Source: Allostreptomyces psammosilenae (GTDB lineage: Bacteria; Actinomycetota; Actinomycetes; Streptomycetales; Streptomycetaceae). From it: 64,000 nt of DNA. Both the position numbers and the translations under genes were made by a program. The notes under the pieces are model-generated. The model saw nothing but the letters and a program-made list of their open reading frames with translations. It did no database searches and was not told the origin of the DNA. The stretch is taken from positions 816,001-880,000 of the forward strand of contig NZ_JACBZD010000002.1 in the NCBI RefSeq assembly GCF_013407765.1. The letters run 5' to 3'. This document shows, piece after piece, positions 25,717 to 33,981 of the stretch. Position 1 is the stretch's first letter. The number at the start of each line of letters is the position of its first letter.

Positions 25717-26790
25717 TCAGCCGCGCGGCAGCACGGTGGAGAGCACCTGCGGCAGCCGGGACCAGTCGCTGGTCAGCACGGAGGCGCCGGCCGCCGCCAG
25801 TTCCGCCGCCCGGGCGGCGGCCTGCTCACTCGTGGGGTTGGTGGCCGAGATGGCCGGGCTGACCGCGTGGGCGCTGGTCATCACCAGCAGGTAGCCGCGC
25901 TCCCGGTACCAGGCGGTGTCGATGCCGCCGGTGAGGTAGGCGGCGGCGTCGCCGTCGAAGAACACGAACCATGGGCGCAGCGCGGCGTCGGCGTAGCGGG
26001 TGCGTGGGTCGCCGGCGGCGGCGCCGTGCACGGCCGGGAACGCCTGGGCGTCGGCGAGCCGGCCGGCCGACGCGAGGGCGCGCAGGTGGGTGGCGTACTC
26101 GACGTCGCTCCACAGCGAGTCGAGCGGGTTGCCCTCCTCCACGGTGCCCGGGATGATCTCGAAGATCACCTTGCCGGCGAGGGCGTCCCGGGACGGCCAG
26201 TTGCCGGCGAGGGCGGCCTCGTCGGGGGTGGCGTACGCGCCGCCGCCGGGACGCGCGAGCAGGTCGGCCGGGGTGAAGACGGCGTCGCCGAGCGTGCGGG
26301 AGATCAGGGCGTCGAACTGGGTGGGGCCCAGGCCGTAGCGGCTGTTGAAGCCGTCCTTCATTTCGATCTTGAAGATGATCGGGCGGTGGCCGGGGTTGGC
26401 GTCGTGCCAGGCGCGGATGTCGGCGAGGCAGCCGCCGAAGTCCTGGTTGCGCGCCCTGGTCCGCAGCTCGGCGGCGGTGGTGGCGCCCTCGCAGTTGTTG
26501 GAGCGGCCGAACAGTTCGTGGTTCACCCGCCAGCGGCCGGTGAGGTCGTCGGTCCACACGTCGATCTCCAGCAGGGCGGCGCCGGAGTCCAGGGCGTCGG
26601 CGAAGTAGGGGAAGGTGGCCTGCTGGTAGGCGTTGTGCACGCCGACGCCGGTGGTGGCCGCCAGGCTGGCGGAGCCCGTTCCGGCGGCGGTGGCGGTGGC
26701 GGCGCCGACGCCCGGGGCGCCGAGGGCGGCGGCGGTGGCCAGGGCGGTGGTGGCGAGGGCGGTCAGTGCACGTGCGAGGGGGCGGTGCAT
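25717..26790 (-). CDS. Secreted PI-specific phospholipase C-like protein
   Basis: 357 residues. A Sec signal (LARALTALATTALATAAALGAPGVGA) is followed by a TIM-barrel PI-PLC-like domain: GVHNAYQQATFPYFADALDSGAALLEIDVWTD, WRVNHELFGRSNNC, HRPIIFKIEMKDGF, KVIFEIIPG. Two catalytic histidines (VHNAY and VNHE) and the acidic metal site EIDVW are visible, as in the Ca-dependent Streptomyces PI-PLC group. It would cut phosphatidylinositol in soil debris or hosts. The start at 26790 follows GGAGGCAGCAGC. Related glycerophosphodiesterase-like activity cannot be excluded. Confidence 0.82.
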   Translation of the reverse strand: MHRPLARALTALATTALATAAALGAPGVGAATATAAGTGSASLAATTGVGVHNAYQQATFPYFADALDSGAALLEIDVWTDDLTGRWRVNHELFGRSNNCEGATTAAELRTRARNQDFGGCLADIRAWHDANPGHRPIIFKIEMKDGFNSRYGLGPTQFDALISRTLGDAVFTPADLLARPGGGAYATPDEAALAGNWPSRDALAGKVIFEIIPGTVEEGNPLDSLWSDVEYATHLRALASAGRLADAQAFPAVHGAAAGDPRTRYADAALRPWFVFFDGDAAAYLTGGIDTAWYRERGYLLVMTSAHAVSPAISATNPTSEQAAARAAELAAAGASVLTSDWSRLPQVLSTVLPRG

Positions 26791-27214
26791 GCTGCTGCCT
26801 CCACGAGGACGGTGGACCCGGCGGGCGGGGGCCGGCCGGGCGGACGCGGAACACGGCAACGCTAGGGCCGCCGGGGAACGGCACAGGAGCCGGCGGGCGA
26901 ACACGCGCTGACGATTCGTCAACGTGGGCGGGGGTGGCGGGCCGGGGCCGAGGGGCCCTGGGACGGGGGCTGGGGGCGCCGCGGGCGCCGTGGGCTGGGG
27001 CGCCGCGCGCGCCGTGGGTGTGGGGACGGGCGGTCGGGACCGCACGCGCGACCGCCGGGCGGCCCCCGGGGAAGAGGGGGCCGCCCGGCGGGGCGAGTAG
27101 GGGTGTGGCCGTCCGCGGTCGCGCTCTGGCGGGCTGACCTTCCGTTCACACTGGACGGGAAGCGGTGATCACGGCCCTGGGCCGTTCAGCGCGCGCGGTG
27201 CGGGCCGGGTGGGG
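26791..27214. other. Intergenic region upstream of the PI-PLC gene
   Basis: About 420 bases of G-rich, repetitive sequence (runs of GGGGCGCCG). It contains the terminator at 27052-27091 for the next gene and no convincing coding sequence. Confidence 0.4.
27052..27091 (-). terminator. Terminator after the LAXTG surface-protein gene
   Basis: A perfect 16-bp stem (CCGCCGGGCGGCCCCC at 27052-27067, complement 27076-27091) with an 8-nt purine loop. Confidence 0.6.
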
Positions 27215-27991
27215 TCAGCCGCGGGAGCCGGCCCGGCGGCCGCGGGCGACGAAGAGCAGCGCCCCGCCGGCGGCGAGGACGACGGCGCCGAAGCTGGCCA
27301 TCAGGGTGGTGGAGGTGGAGCCACCGGTCGCGGCGAGCTCCGTCTCACCGGGGACGGTCGCCGGGACGGGGGAGTTCCCGCCGGTGGTGGTGGCGGAAAC
27401 GCTGGGGGTGGGCGTGGCGGCGTCGCCGCTGCCGTCGGTGTCGCCGCCCGAGGCGCCCGACTCGGTGGAGGCGGACGGGGATGGGCTGGCGTCGCCGTCG
27501 GTGTCGTCCTCCTCGGTGCCGCCGGCGCCGCCGGTGGTGGCGTTCTCGTCCGGGGTGCCCTCGTCGTCACCGGTGCCGGCCCCGGTGTCGTTCCCGGCGT
27601 CGGAGCCGCCGGCGCCGTTCTCGTCCTCCTCCTGCTCGTCCTGGCAGTCCTGGGGCGTGGTGCGCTCGATGACGGCGTCGTACCGGTCATCGTCGGAGGC
27701 GGTCACCTCGACGCGCACGGTCAGCGGCGCGGTGAGCGGGGTCGGCAGCTCCAGGGTGCGGTGGTAGGAGGCGCCGAAGGTCTCGTCGGCCAGGACGGTC
27801 TCACCGGCGGTGACCTTCACCTGGTTGCCGGAGTCGGCGTAGTACGTCAGGTCCACCGTGACGGTCTCGCAGGTCACGTTGACGGTGGGAGTGTGCGCCG
27901 ACGCGGGGGCGGCCATGGCGCCCGTCGCTATCAGCGCCGCGGATACGGCCCCTCCAAGGGCGCTGACGCGCCGCATGCGATGCGTGGACAT
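27215..27991 (-). CDS. LAXTG-anchored surface protein (sortase E substrate)
   Basis: 258 residues. The signal peptide (ALGGAVSAALIATGAMAAPASA) leads to a small beta domain with two Cys (VTCETVTVDL and TPQDCQDEQ, a likely disulfide). A ~90-residue Gly/Asp/Ser/Thr spacer follows, then the sorting signal LAATG, a hydrophobic helix (TLMASFGAVVLAAGGALLFV) and a basic tail RGRRAGSRG. LAXTG is the motif used by class E sortases of Streptomyces. The spacer should carry the domain through the wall. The function of the exposed domain is unknown. No sortase gene is nearby. Confidence 0.9.
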   Translation of the reverse strand: MSTHRMRRVSALGGAVSAALIATGAMAAPASAHTPTVNVTCETVTVDLTYYADSGNQVKVTAGETVLADETFGASYHRTLELPTPLTAPLTVRVEVTASDDDRYDAVIERTTPQDCQDEQEEDENGAGGSDAGNDTGAGTGDDEGTPDENATTGGAGGTEEDDTDGDASPSPSASTESGASGGDTDGSGDAATPTPSVSATTTGGNSPVPATVPGETELAATGGSTSTTLMASFGAVVLAAGGALLFVARGRRAGSRG

Positions 27992-28383
27992 GGAGCGGTT
28001 TACCCTCCTCGATCGTGTTGCTGTGGCGGGGGGTGCGGAGGGACTCTACAACCCGCTGATGCGCCGTCATGATCTTGTGGAAGCCGCCGGAACATCTATG
28101 ACGAAGCCGTGACACTCCTCCGGTTTCGGCGGCCGGTCAGCACGGCGCCGGGTTTGCCAGCCGGCGGGTCGCTGTGCGAGCGTCGGGGCGACCCGACCGC
28201 TCCTTCGGAGGACGACACGTGACGCTCGGCATGGTTCTCGGCGACTCCTCGGCTCGCGCTTCGACGCGGGAGCCGTGCCGCCGCCTGCCCTGACGTCCGC
28301 CTCCGCGTACCGCGGGCCGCGCCCCCCGCTCCTCGTCGAAGTGCTCTTCGTGCCCCCGCACGTCCCACCACGAGGAGTACCCG
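27992..28383. other. Divergent intergenic region, LAXTG gene / methyltransferase
   Basis: About 390 bases, AT-richer than average near 28000-28110, where the promoter of the minus-strand gene should lie. A short ORF with a good ribosome site (28219-28293) precedes the methyltransferase. Confidence 0.4.
28219..28293 (+). CDS. Possible 24-residue leader peptide
   Basis: GTG at 28219 is preceded by GGAGG at 7 bases and opens a 24-codon frame (MTLGMVLGDSSARASTREPC, then RRLP). The position, 90 bases before the methyltransferase start, and the strong ribosome site suggest a leader or small protein. There is no other support. Confidence 0.3.
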   Translation: MTLGMVLGDSSARASTREPCRRLP

Positions 28384-29586
28384 GTGTCCGAGATCCACTG
28401 GATCGAGGCCGATGCCCGACAGTCCGCCCGGTGGCACTCCGAGAACGGCGCGCCACCTCCCCGGCGGATCGTCCTCGCCGACGACCGCACCCCGGCCGCC
28501 GTCGCCCACCGACTCGCCTGCGAGGGGACCGCGCTGCTGTGGCGCGGTGACTTCCACGGTGCCCGGCGGCTGCTGAGCGCCATGGGGCGCCGCGTCGACC
28601 GGCGCGGGACGCCCTCCGGCGCCACCGCGGCCGAGACCTTCCACCTGTACCGCCGTGCGCGGGGCCACCGCGCCCGCGTGCTGAACATGCTGCTGGTGCC
28701 GCTGGGCGACGACCACGCGCTGGCGCTGCGCCGCGCCCCCGACGTCCGCCGGGCGTGCGAGGAGGCGTACGGTCCGCCGCGCGGACCGCTGGTGGTCTCG
28801 CTCAGGGAGCTGCTCGGAGTGCTGGGCGCGCACCAGTGGCGGCGCACCGGGGTGGAGGTGCCCGCCCTCGGTGCCCGGATCCATCCGCACTACGGGGTCT
28901 TCTCGCCGGTGCGGGGCGAGTACGTCGACCTGGTGGCGCGGGCTCCGCTCCCCGTGCCACCCGGCCCGCGTCCGGCTCCGGCCACGGCCACGGCGACGGC
29001 GACGGCTCCGGCCACGGCTGCGGCACCGGCCTTCGCCACGGGGCCGCGCACCGCGTTCGACCTGGGGACCGGCACCGGCGTGCTGGCGGCGGTCCTGGCG
29101 CGCCGCGGGATCGAGCGGGTGGTGGCCACCGACACCAACCCGCGCGCCGTCGCCTGCGCCCGGGACAACGTGCGGCGGCTCGGCCTGGCGGGGCGGGTGG
29201 AGGTGCTGGACGCCGACCTGTACCCGCCGGGCCGCGCCGACCTGGTGGTGTGCAACCCGCCGTGGCTGCCGGCCCGCCCCACCTCCGCGGTGGAGCGGGG
29301 CGTCTACGACCCGGGGAGCCGGATGCTGCGCGGATTCCTCGACGGCCTCGCGGAGCGTCTGGAACCGGGCGGTGAGGGATGGCTGGTCATGTCGGACCTG
29401 GCGGAGCACCTGGGGCTGAGGCACCGCCGGGAGCTGCTGGACGCCTTCGCGGGGGCGGGGCTGCGGGTCGTCGGCCGCACGGCGGTGCGGCCGCGGCACC
29501 CGCGCGCCCAGGACTCGGCGGACCCCCTGCACGCCGCGCGCGCCGCCGAGCGGACCTCGCTGTGGCGACTGGCGCCGCGGCGGTGA
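28384..29586 (+). CDS. HemK-like class I methyltransferase
   Basis: 400 residues. The N-terminal half (about 1-200) is a PrmA/PrmC-like substrate domain including LGARIHPHYGVFSPVRGEYVDLVARAP. A ~25-residue Ala/Thr/Pro repeat linker interrupts it. The Rossmann domain then has motif I FDLGTGTGVLAAVLA, acidic VVATDTNPRAV, and the NPPW motif (LVVCNPPWLPARP), which marks N-methylation of amide or exocyclic nitrogens. Rather than release-factor PrmC, it fits the actinobacterial 'methyltransferase small domain' proteins. GTG 28384 follows ACGAGGAG. Substrate unknown. Confidence 0.85.
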   Translation: MSEIHWIEADARQSARWHSENGAPPPRRIVLADDRTPAAVAHRLACEGTALLWRGDFHGARRLLSAMGRRVDRRGTPSGATAAETFHLYRRARGHRARVLNMLLVPLGDDHALALRRAPDVRRACEEAYGPPRGPLVVSLRELLGVLGAHQWRRTGVEVPALGARIHPHYGVFSPVRGEYVDLVARAPLPVPPGPRPAPATATATATAPATAAAPAFATGPRTAFDLGTGTGVLAAVLARRGIERVVATDTNPRAVACARDNVRRLGLAGRVEVLDADLYPPGRADLVVCNPPWLPARPTSAVERGVYDPGSRMLRGFLDGLAERLEPGGEGWLVMSDLAEHLGLRHRRELLDAFAGAGLRVVGRTAVRPRHPRAQDSADPLHAARAAERTSLWRLAPRR

Positions 29587-29675
29587 GCCGGGGTGAGGCG
29601 TGACGGCCGACATGCCGGACGCATGACAGTCGTCACTAACCGAGCGTCAAAATCCATTGCACAGTGGTTATTAGT

Positions 29676-29691
29676 CGATCAATTCTGATCG
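29676..29691. promoter_or_regulatory. CGATCA-ATTC-TGATCG palindrome upstream of the serine hydrolase
   Basis: A 16-bp inverted repeat in a distinctly AT-rich stretch (29640-29700), 40 bases before the start codon at 29732. It is an operator or promoter candidate. Confidence 0.45.
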
Positions 29692-29731
29692 CTAAATGAC
29701 AAAGCTGTCAGCAGAACGAAGGACGCTCGGC

Positions 29732-31033
29732 ATGAGGCTCACCCGAAGGCCCACCCGTACGGTCGCCGCCACGCTCGCCGCCGGGGTGGTGGCGGGCGTG
29801 CTCGCCGCCGCCCCCGCGAGCGCCGCCCCGGCCACCTCACCGGCCACCGCGCCCGGCGGCGGGAACCCGGCCGGGACACCCGCCCGGCCGTACCTCCAGG
29901 CGGCGCTGGACGGCATACCGGCGGCCGGGGTGCCCGGCGCCCTGGCCCTGGTGGAGGACGAGCAGGGCCGGTGGCTCGGCGGCAGCGGCGTCGCCGACGT
30001 CCGCAACGGCCGGGCCGTCGACCCCGCCGGCCGGTACCGGGCCGCCAGCGTCACCAAGACCTTCGTGGCCACCGTCGTGCTGCAACTGGTGGCCGAGGGA
30101 CGCCTCGGGCTGGACGACCCGGTGGCGGACCACCTGCCCGGCCTGCTGCCCTACCCGGAGCCGATCACCGTCCGGCAGCTGCTCCAGCACACCTCCGGCC
30201 TGCCCCGCGACATCGTGCACTGGCACGACCTGACGGAGGTCGACACCGCCCGCTGGCGCGACTACCGGCCGCTCGACCTGGTCGCCGAGGCCACCCGGCA
30301 GCCGCTGGCGTTCGCCCCCGGAACCGGCTGGCAGTACTCCAACATCGGCTACACCGTGCTCGGCCTGCTGATCGAGGAGGTGACCGGCCACAGCCTGAAC
30401 CAGGCCCTGACCAGCCGCGTGCTGCGCCCGCTCGGGCTGCGCGACACCTACCTGTCGGGGAGCTTCCCGTTCGTCCTGCGGCCCGCCTTCCGCGGCTACG
30501 AGCTCCTCTACGAGCCCTACACCTCCTTCACCGACGTGACCGACTACAACGTCTCCCGGGTGTGGGCCTCCGGCTCCCTGGTCTCCAGCGCCCGGGACCT
30601 GAACCGCTTCTACGGGGCCCTGCTGGAGGGCGAGCTGCTGCCGGCCGAGCAACTCGCCGAGATGCAGCGCACGGTGCCGATCGCCGAGGGCAGCCCGGTC
30701 GGCTACGGCCTGGGGCTGTTCCGGCTGCCGGTGTGGTGCGGCGACGGGATGACGGCCGCCTGGGGACACGGCGGTGACCTGCCCGGCTTCTCCAACTGGG
30801 CCCTGTGGGCGGAGGACACCGGCGCGCAGATCGCCGTGGCGATGAGCCAGAGCCTCACCCTCGACCCGGAGAGCACCGGGCTCGCGTTGAACGGCGTGCT
30901 GGCCGCGGGGCTGTGCGGCGAGCAGATAGAGGCGCCCGCCGCGCGCGCCGCCGGCGGGGCCACCGTGGAACTCCCGGACCCCGGCTCCCTCGGCCCGCTG
31001 CCGTCGGCCGGGGACCCGGTCGTCGCGCCCTAG
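29732..31033 (+). CDS. Secreted serine beta-lactamase-like hydrolase / DD-peptidase
   Basis: 433 residues. The signal peptide ends near ASA (about 29-32). The beta-lactamase (class C-like) domain has SVTK (Ser106, Lys109), Tyr in WQYSNIGY (Y-x-N motif) and the third motif WGHGGDLPG in place of KTG. This set is typical of EstB-like esterases and D-aminopeptidase or DD-carboxypeptidase homologues; true beta-lactamase activity is not implied. I chose ATG 29732 (GAAGGA 8 bases upstream) rather than 29696. Its stop codon shares the tetranucleotide CTAG with that of the convergent neighbour. Confidence 0.88.
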   Translation: MRLTRRPTRTVAATLAAGVVAGVLAAAPASAAPATSPATAPGGGNPAGTPARPYLQAALDGIPAAGVPGALALVEDEQGRWLGGSGVADVRNGRAVDPAGRYRAASVTKTFVATVVLQLVAEGRLGLDDPVADHLPGLLPYPEPITVRQLLQHTSGLPRDIVHWHDLTEVDTARWRDYRPLDLVAEATRQPLAFAPGTGWQYSNIGYTVLGLLIEEVTGHSLNQALTSRVLRPLGLRDTYLSGSFPFVLRPAFRGYELLYEPYTSFTDVTDYNVSRVWASGSLVSSARDLNRFYGALLEGELLPAEQLAEMQRTVPIAEGSPVGYGLGLFRLPVWCGDGMTAAWGHGGDLPGFSNWALWAEDTGAQIAVAMSQSLTLDPESTGLALNGVLAAGLCGEQIEAPAARAAGGATVELPDPGSLGPLPSAGDPVVAP

Positions 31034-32004
31034 CGGTCCAGCGGGACCACCAGGAACCGCTGGGCGGCCGAGTCCGCGCACGGTTCCTGGACCGCCTCCG
31101 CGCCGGCCGTCCGCTCGCCGTCCCGGATCCCCACGCACCGGTCGCCCTGCCCGACACGAATCCGGTACGCACCGTCCGGGCCGGCGAGCGGCTCGAAGCG
31201 GAAGCGCTGGTCGGGGTGGTCGCCGGAGCAGTCGTCCCGGGGCTCGAACAGGCCGGCCGCCGCCCCGTCGGCGAGCGCGGTGAGGCAGCCGAGGCCGTGC
31301 TCCGGGTGGTCCCACTGGATGTGGTGGCGGCCGTCCCCGATCCCGTGCAGCCGGGTGCGCGGTGGCACCGCCTCCGCGCAGGGGCGCTGGACGGCCACGG
31401 CGCTGTCGTACCGCCCGTCGCGTTCCCGCCCTTCCGTCAGGCACAGCTCCGGGGCACCCGCCGGGCGGATCTCCACCTCGCCGTCCGGGAAGACCGCGCC
31501 GGCGGTGGACGGCGCGGTGAGGGCGCCGCGCACCAGCCACACCACCGCACCGCCCAGGACCAGCAGGGCGAGCGCGGCGCCGGCGAGCACGAGCGGAGAG
31601 ACCCGGCGCCGGCCCCGCCCCGCGGTGCGCCGGCCGGGTGCCCGCGGCGGAGCCGGTTCGAGCGGGGGCGGAGACGGTTCCTCAGCCGGGGGCGGCGGTG
31701 CCGTCCCGGGCGCCGGGTCGTCGGCGAGGGCCAGCCGGCTCCGCGCGTCGAGCCACGCCCGGAGCCGGTCGCCGTCCACGCCGCAGGCCCGGACGAACGC
31801 GGCCAGCACCTCCGGGCGCGGCAGCGCCTCGCGGCGCAGCGTGTCGGCGATCGTGCTGCGCGCCAGCACCTCGCCGTGGCGCGTGGCGGCCTCCTCCAGC
31901 TGCCGGTAGGAGAGCCCCGACCGCGCCTTGAGTTCCCGCAGCAGGGCGACGAACTCCGCGGTGTTGCCGGCCTGCTCGGGTCGTACCTCGCTCGCCGTCT
32001 CCAT
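31030..32004 (-). CDS. Membrane-anchored XRE-type protein with extracellular ricin-like domain
   Basis: 324 residues. The N-terminal 85 residues are an HTH of the XRE class common in Streptomyces (EFVALLRELKARSGLSYRQLEEAATRHGEVLARSTIADTL). A Pro-rich linker, one membrane helix (about 142-163) and an outside domain follow. The latter has CLTEGRERDG and RCVGIRDGERTAG repeats, each followed by a Cys (RPC, EPC), resembling degenerate ricin-B units. The layout suggests a one-protein transmembrane regulator that senses something outside (inference). The start at 32004 has no clear ribosome site. It is convergent with the serine hydrolase (shared CTAG). Confidence 0.75.
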   Translation of the reverse strand: METASEVRPEQAGNTAEFVALLRELKARSGLSYRQLEEAATRHGEVLARSTIADTLRREALPRPEVLAAFVRACGVDGDRLRAWLDARSRLALADDPAPGTAPPPPAEEPSPPPLEPAPPRAPGRRTAGRGRRRVSPLVLAGAALALLVLGGAVVWLVRGALTAPSTAGAVFPDGEVEIRPAGAPELCLTEGRERDGRYDSAVAVQRPCAEAVPPRTRLHGIGDGRHHIQWDHPEHGLGCLTALADGAAAGLFEPRDDCSGDHPDQRFRFEPLAGPDGAYRIRVGQGDRCVGIRDGERTAGAEAVQEPCADSAAQRFLVVPLDR

Positions 32005-32342
32005 GGCGGCATCCTGTCGGCCGGGCGGCGGGCGGATCAATCCAGCTTCCCGCCATCCCCCGGCCAGCCGGTCGCGCCTCGGCCGCTGTCCGGGACAGCC
32101 GCACGGACGGCCGCTGACCAGGCCGGACAGCGCGCGGGCCGTCCCGGACGGCGTCCCGGGGTTGTCGGGGCGCCCGCCCTGGCGGCAGTCTCGACACCAC
32201 GGGGGAACCGAACCGGTTCGCGATCCGGAGGCCATGCCACCGGACGCCACCGGTGCACGCCGCCGCGCGCCGACCCGTCTGCGCGTGGCAGGGGGGCGGG
32301 GGGAGCCGTGGGGCCGGTCGGGGGGCCGGCCCCACGGCGAGT

Positions 32343-33323
32343 TCACGACGCCGGGCCGCGGCCGTCGGCGCCCACCGGCGCCCGCCAGGCGTCCCGGTGC
32401 GCCTGTGCGAAGGCGGCGAAGGAACGCGGCGGACGGCCGGTCAGCCGCCGCACCACGTCGGAGACCTCCTCCTGGAGGCCGTCACGGATCGCGGCGTCGA
32501 GTTCCGCCAGGGCCGCCGCGAAGTCCGCCGGGTAGCCGCCGGCCACGTACCGGGCCGCGCGTTCGGCCACCGAGACCGGCTGGTGACGCACCGGCCGCCC
32601 GGAGACCCGGCTGATGATCTCCGCCGCCGTCCCGTAGTCCAGCGCCTCCGGGCCGGTCACCAGGTGCGCCGTGTTGTGCGGGGCGTCGTCCAGCAGCGCG
32701 CGCACCGCCACCGCGGCGATGTCCTCCGCGTCCACGAACGGCAGCCGGCCCGCGCCGGTGGCGGTCACCATCGTGCCGTCGCGCCGGATGCCCTCCGCCA
32801 GCGGGTGGTCGCCCAGGAAGTTCTGCATGAACCAGGACGGCCGCAGCACCGTCCAGCCGTCCGGGAACAGTTCGCGCACCATCCGGTGGACGCGCCCCAG
32901 CCCCGGCGCGCCCTCCGCGACGGCGGAGGAGGACAGCGCCACCACACGCCGCACGCCGGCCCGCCGGGCGGCATGCAGGAACGTTTCCACGAGCGGCGCC
33001 GGATCGGCCTCGGCGACCGGGGCGACCAGGTAGACCCGGTCCGCCCCGCGCAGGGCCGCGGCATGGGTGAGCGGATCCCGCCAGTCGAAACGGACGGCCT
33101 CCACCCCGGGATCGGCCCTCTCCCCGTCGGGATCCGGGTGACGGCTGGCCAGGCGCACCCGGGCGGACGGCGCCTCCTCCCGGAGCATCCGGACCACCCG
33201 GCTTCCGGTGGTGCCGGTGCCGCCGGTGACCAGCACGGTGGGCGAGCCGTGGGCGGACCCGGGCTGCGGAGCGGACCAGGGCGCCGGCTCGGCCGGCGGG
33301 AGGGAAGGCTGACGCTCGCTCAT
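32343..33323 (-). CDS. NmrA-like NAD(P)-binding SDR
   Basis: 326 residues. The extended N-terminus is followed by the Rossmann motif TVLVTGGTGTTGSRVVRML (GxxGxxG), DRVYLVAPV, and WTVLRPSWFMQNFLG. It lacks the catalytic YxxxK and matches atypical NmrA/YtfG-type SDRs that act as redox sensors or quinone reductases. The ATG overlaps the stop of the upstream NTF2-like gene (ATGA at 33320-33323), so they form one operon. The operon is divergent from a TetR gene and probably repressed by it. Confidence 0.85.
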   Translation of the reverse strand: MSERQPSLPPAEPAPWSAPQPGSAHGSPTVLVTGGTGTTGSRVVRMLREEAPSARVRLASRHPDPDGERADPGVEAVRFDWRDPLTHAAALRGADRVYLVAPVAEADPAPLVETFLHAARRAGVRRVVALSSSAVAEGAPGLGRVHRMVRELFPDGWTVLRPSWFMQNFLGDHPLAEGIRRDGTMVTATGAGRLPFVDAEDIAAVAVRALLDDAPHNTAHLVTGPEALDYGTAAEIISRVSGRPVRHQPVSVAERAARYVAGGYPADFAAALAELDAAIRDGLQEEVSDVVRRLTGRPPRSFAAFAQAHRDAWRAPVGADGRGPAS

Positions 33324-33865
33324 CGGGCCTGCGCCCCCTGCCGGTCACCCGCGCCGGCCCCGTGCCGGTCCCCGTCCCCGACACCCTCCCCGACCTCCCC
33401 GGCGCCGACGCCGCGCCCGGGCAGCGCGTCGCCCAGCGCCTCGGCCGCGGCCAGCGGGCTCCAGTAGTCGCGGTAGGAGGAGATGCCGTCGGCCTCGACG
33501 GTGACCACCGCGACGTACCGCAACTCGTAGGGGCGGCCGGTGGGCACGACGAAGCCCTCCGCCCGCATCTCCACCACGGCCGTGCGCGGGTCGAGCGTCG
33601 GGTGCACCCGGAACTCCGGCAGTGCGCGCAGGTCGATGTGGTCGGTGTAGTCGGCGAGGTACGCGCGCACCTCCTCCCGGCCGGACAGCCGTCGTGGCGC
33701 GCCGGGCGCGGCGAACGGGAACTCCAGCGTGCCGTCCGGCGCCCACAGGTCCGCGAAGGCCGACATGTCGTGCGCCAGCAGCGTCCGCCGCGCGGCCTCG
33801 ATCACGGCGAGGGTGTGCTGCCGGACGGCGTCCCCCTCGGGCGCCGCGGCCGTTGTGTCGTTCAT
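33320..33865 (-). CDS. SnoaL/NTF2-like protein
   Basis: 181 residues with a cone-shaped NTF2 fold: VIEAARRTLLAHDMSAFADLWAPDGTLEFPFA, REEVRAYLADYTDHID, AVVEMRAEGFVVPTGRPYELRYVAVVTVEADGISSYRDYWSPLAAAEAL. The C-terminal 30 residues are a Gly/Asp/Arg-rich tail not found in the family. Such proteins act as small isomerases or polyketide-tailoring enzymes, or bind ligands; the substrate is unknown. First gene of the two-gene unit. ATG 33865 is used; a TTG two codons earlier is possible. Confidence 0.8.
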   Translation of the reverse strand: MNDTTAAAPEGDAVRQHTLAVIEAARRTLLAHDMSAFADLWAPDGTLEFPFAAPGAPRRLSGREEVRAYLADYTDHIDLRALPEFRVHPTLDPRTAVVEMRAEGFVVPTGRPYELRYVAVVTVEADGISSYRDYWSPLAAAEALGDALPGRGVGAGEVGEGVGDGDRHGAGAGDRQGAQAR

Positions 33866-33930
33866 CCCCAAACCCCACTCTCACACGCTCGGGAACGGGT
33901 GGACCGACCCACCCGCGGAGACCAGCCTAC

Positions 33931-33962
33931 AACGCGACGGGACTGTACCGTCCCGACGTGTT
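33931..33962. promoter_or_regulatory. 32-bp imperfect palindrome between TetR gene and NTF2/SDR operon
   Basis: The centre at 33946/33947 is flanked by GGGAC-TGTACC-GTCCC and outer arms AACGCG.../...ACGTGTT; 26 of 32 positions are symmetric. It lies between divergent start codons (33865 and 33982), where a TetR dimer pair would sit. Confidence 0.65.
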
Positions 33963-33969
33963 CGCGGCC

Positions 33970-33975
33970 TATACT
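33970..33975 (+). promoter_or_regulatory. TATACT -10 box of the leaderless TetR gene
   Basis: TATACT ends six bases before the ATG at 33982, and there is no ribosome site, so transcription probably starts at the start codon. Confidence 0.5.
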
Positions 33976-33981
33976 CGCCCC

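Noticed and set aside
27215-27991. LPXTG protein of the class A sortase type
   Set aside because: The sorting motif is LAATG, which fits the class E (LAXTG) group rather than LPXTG.
29732-31033. True beta-lactamase resistance gene
   Set aside because: The third motif is HGG instead of KTG, and the pattern matches esterase/DD-peptidase-like relatives.
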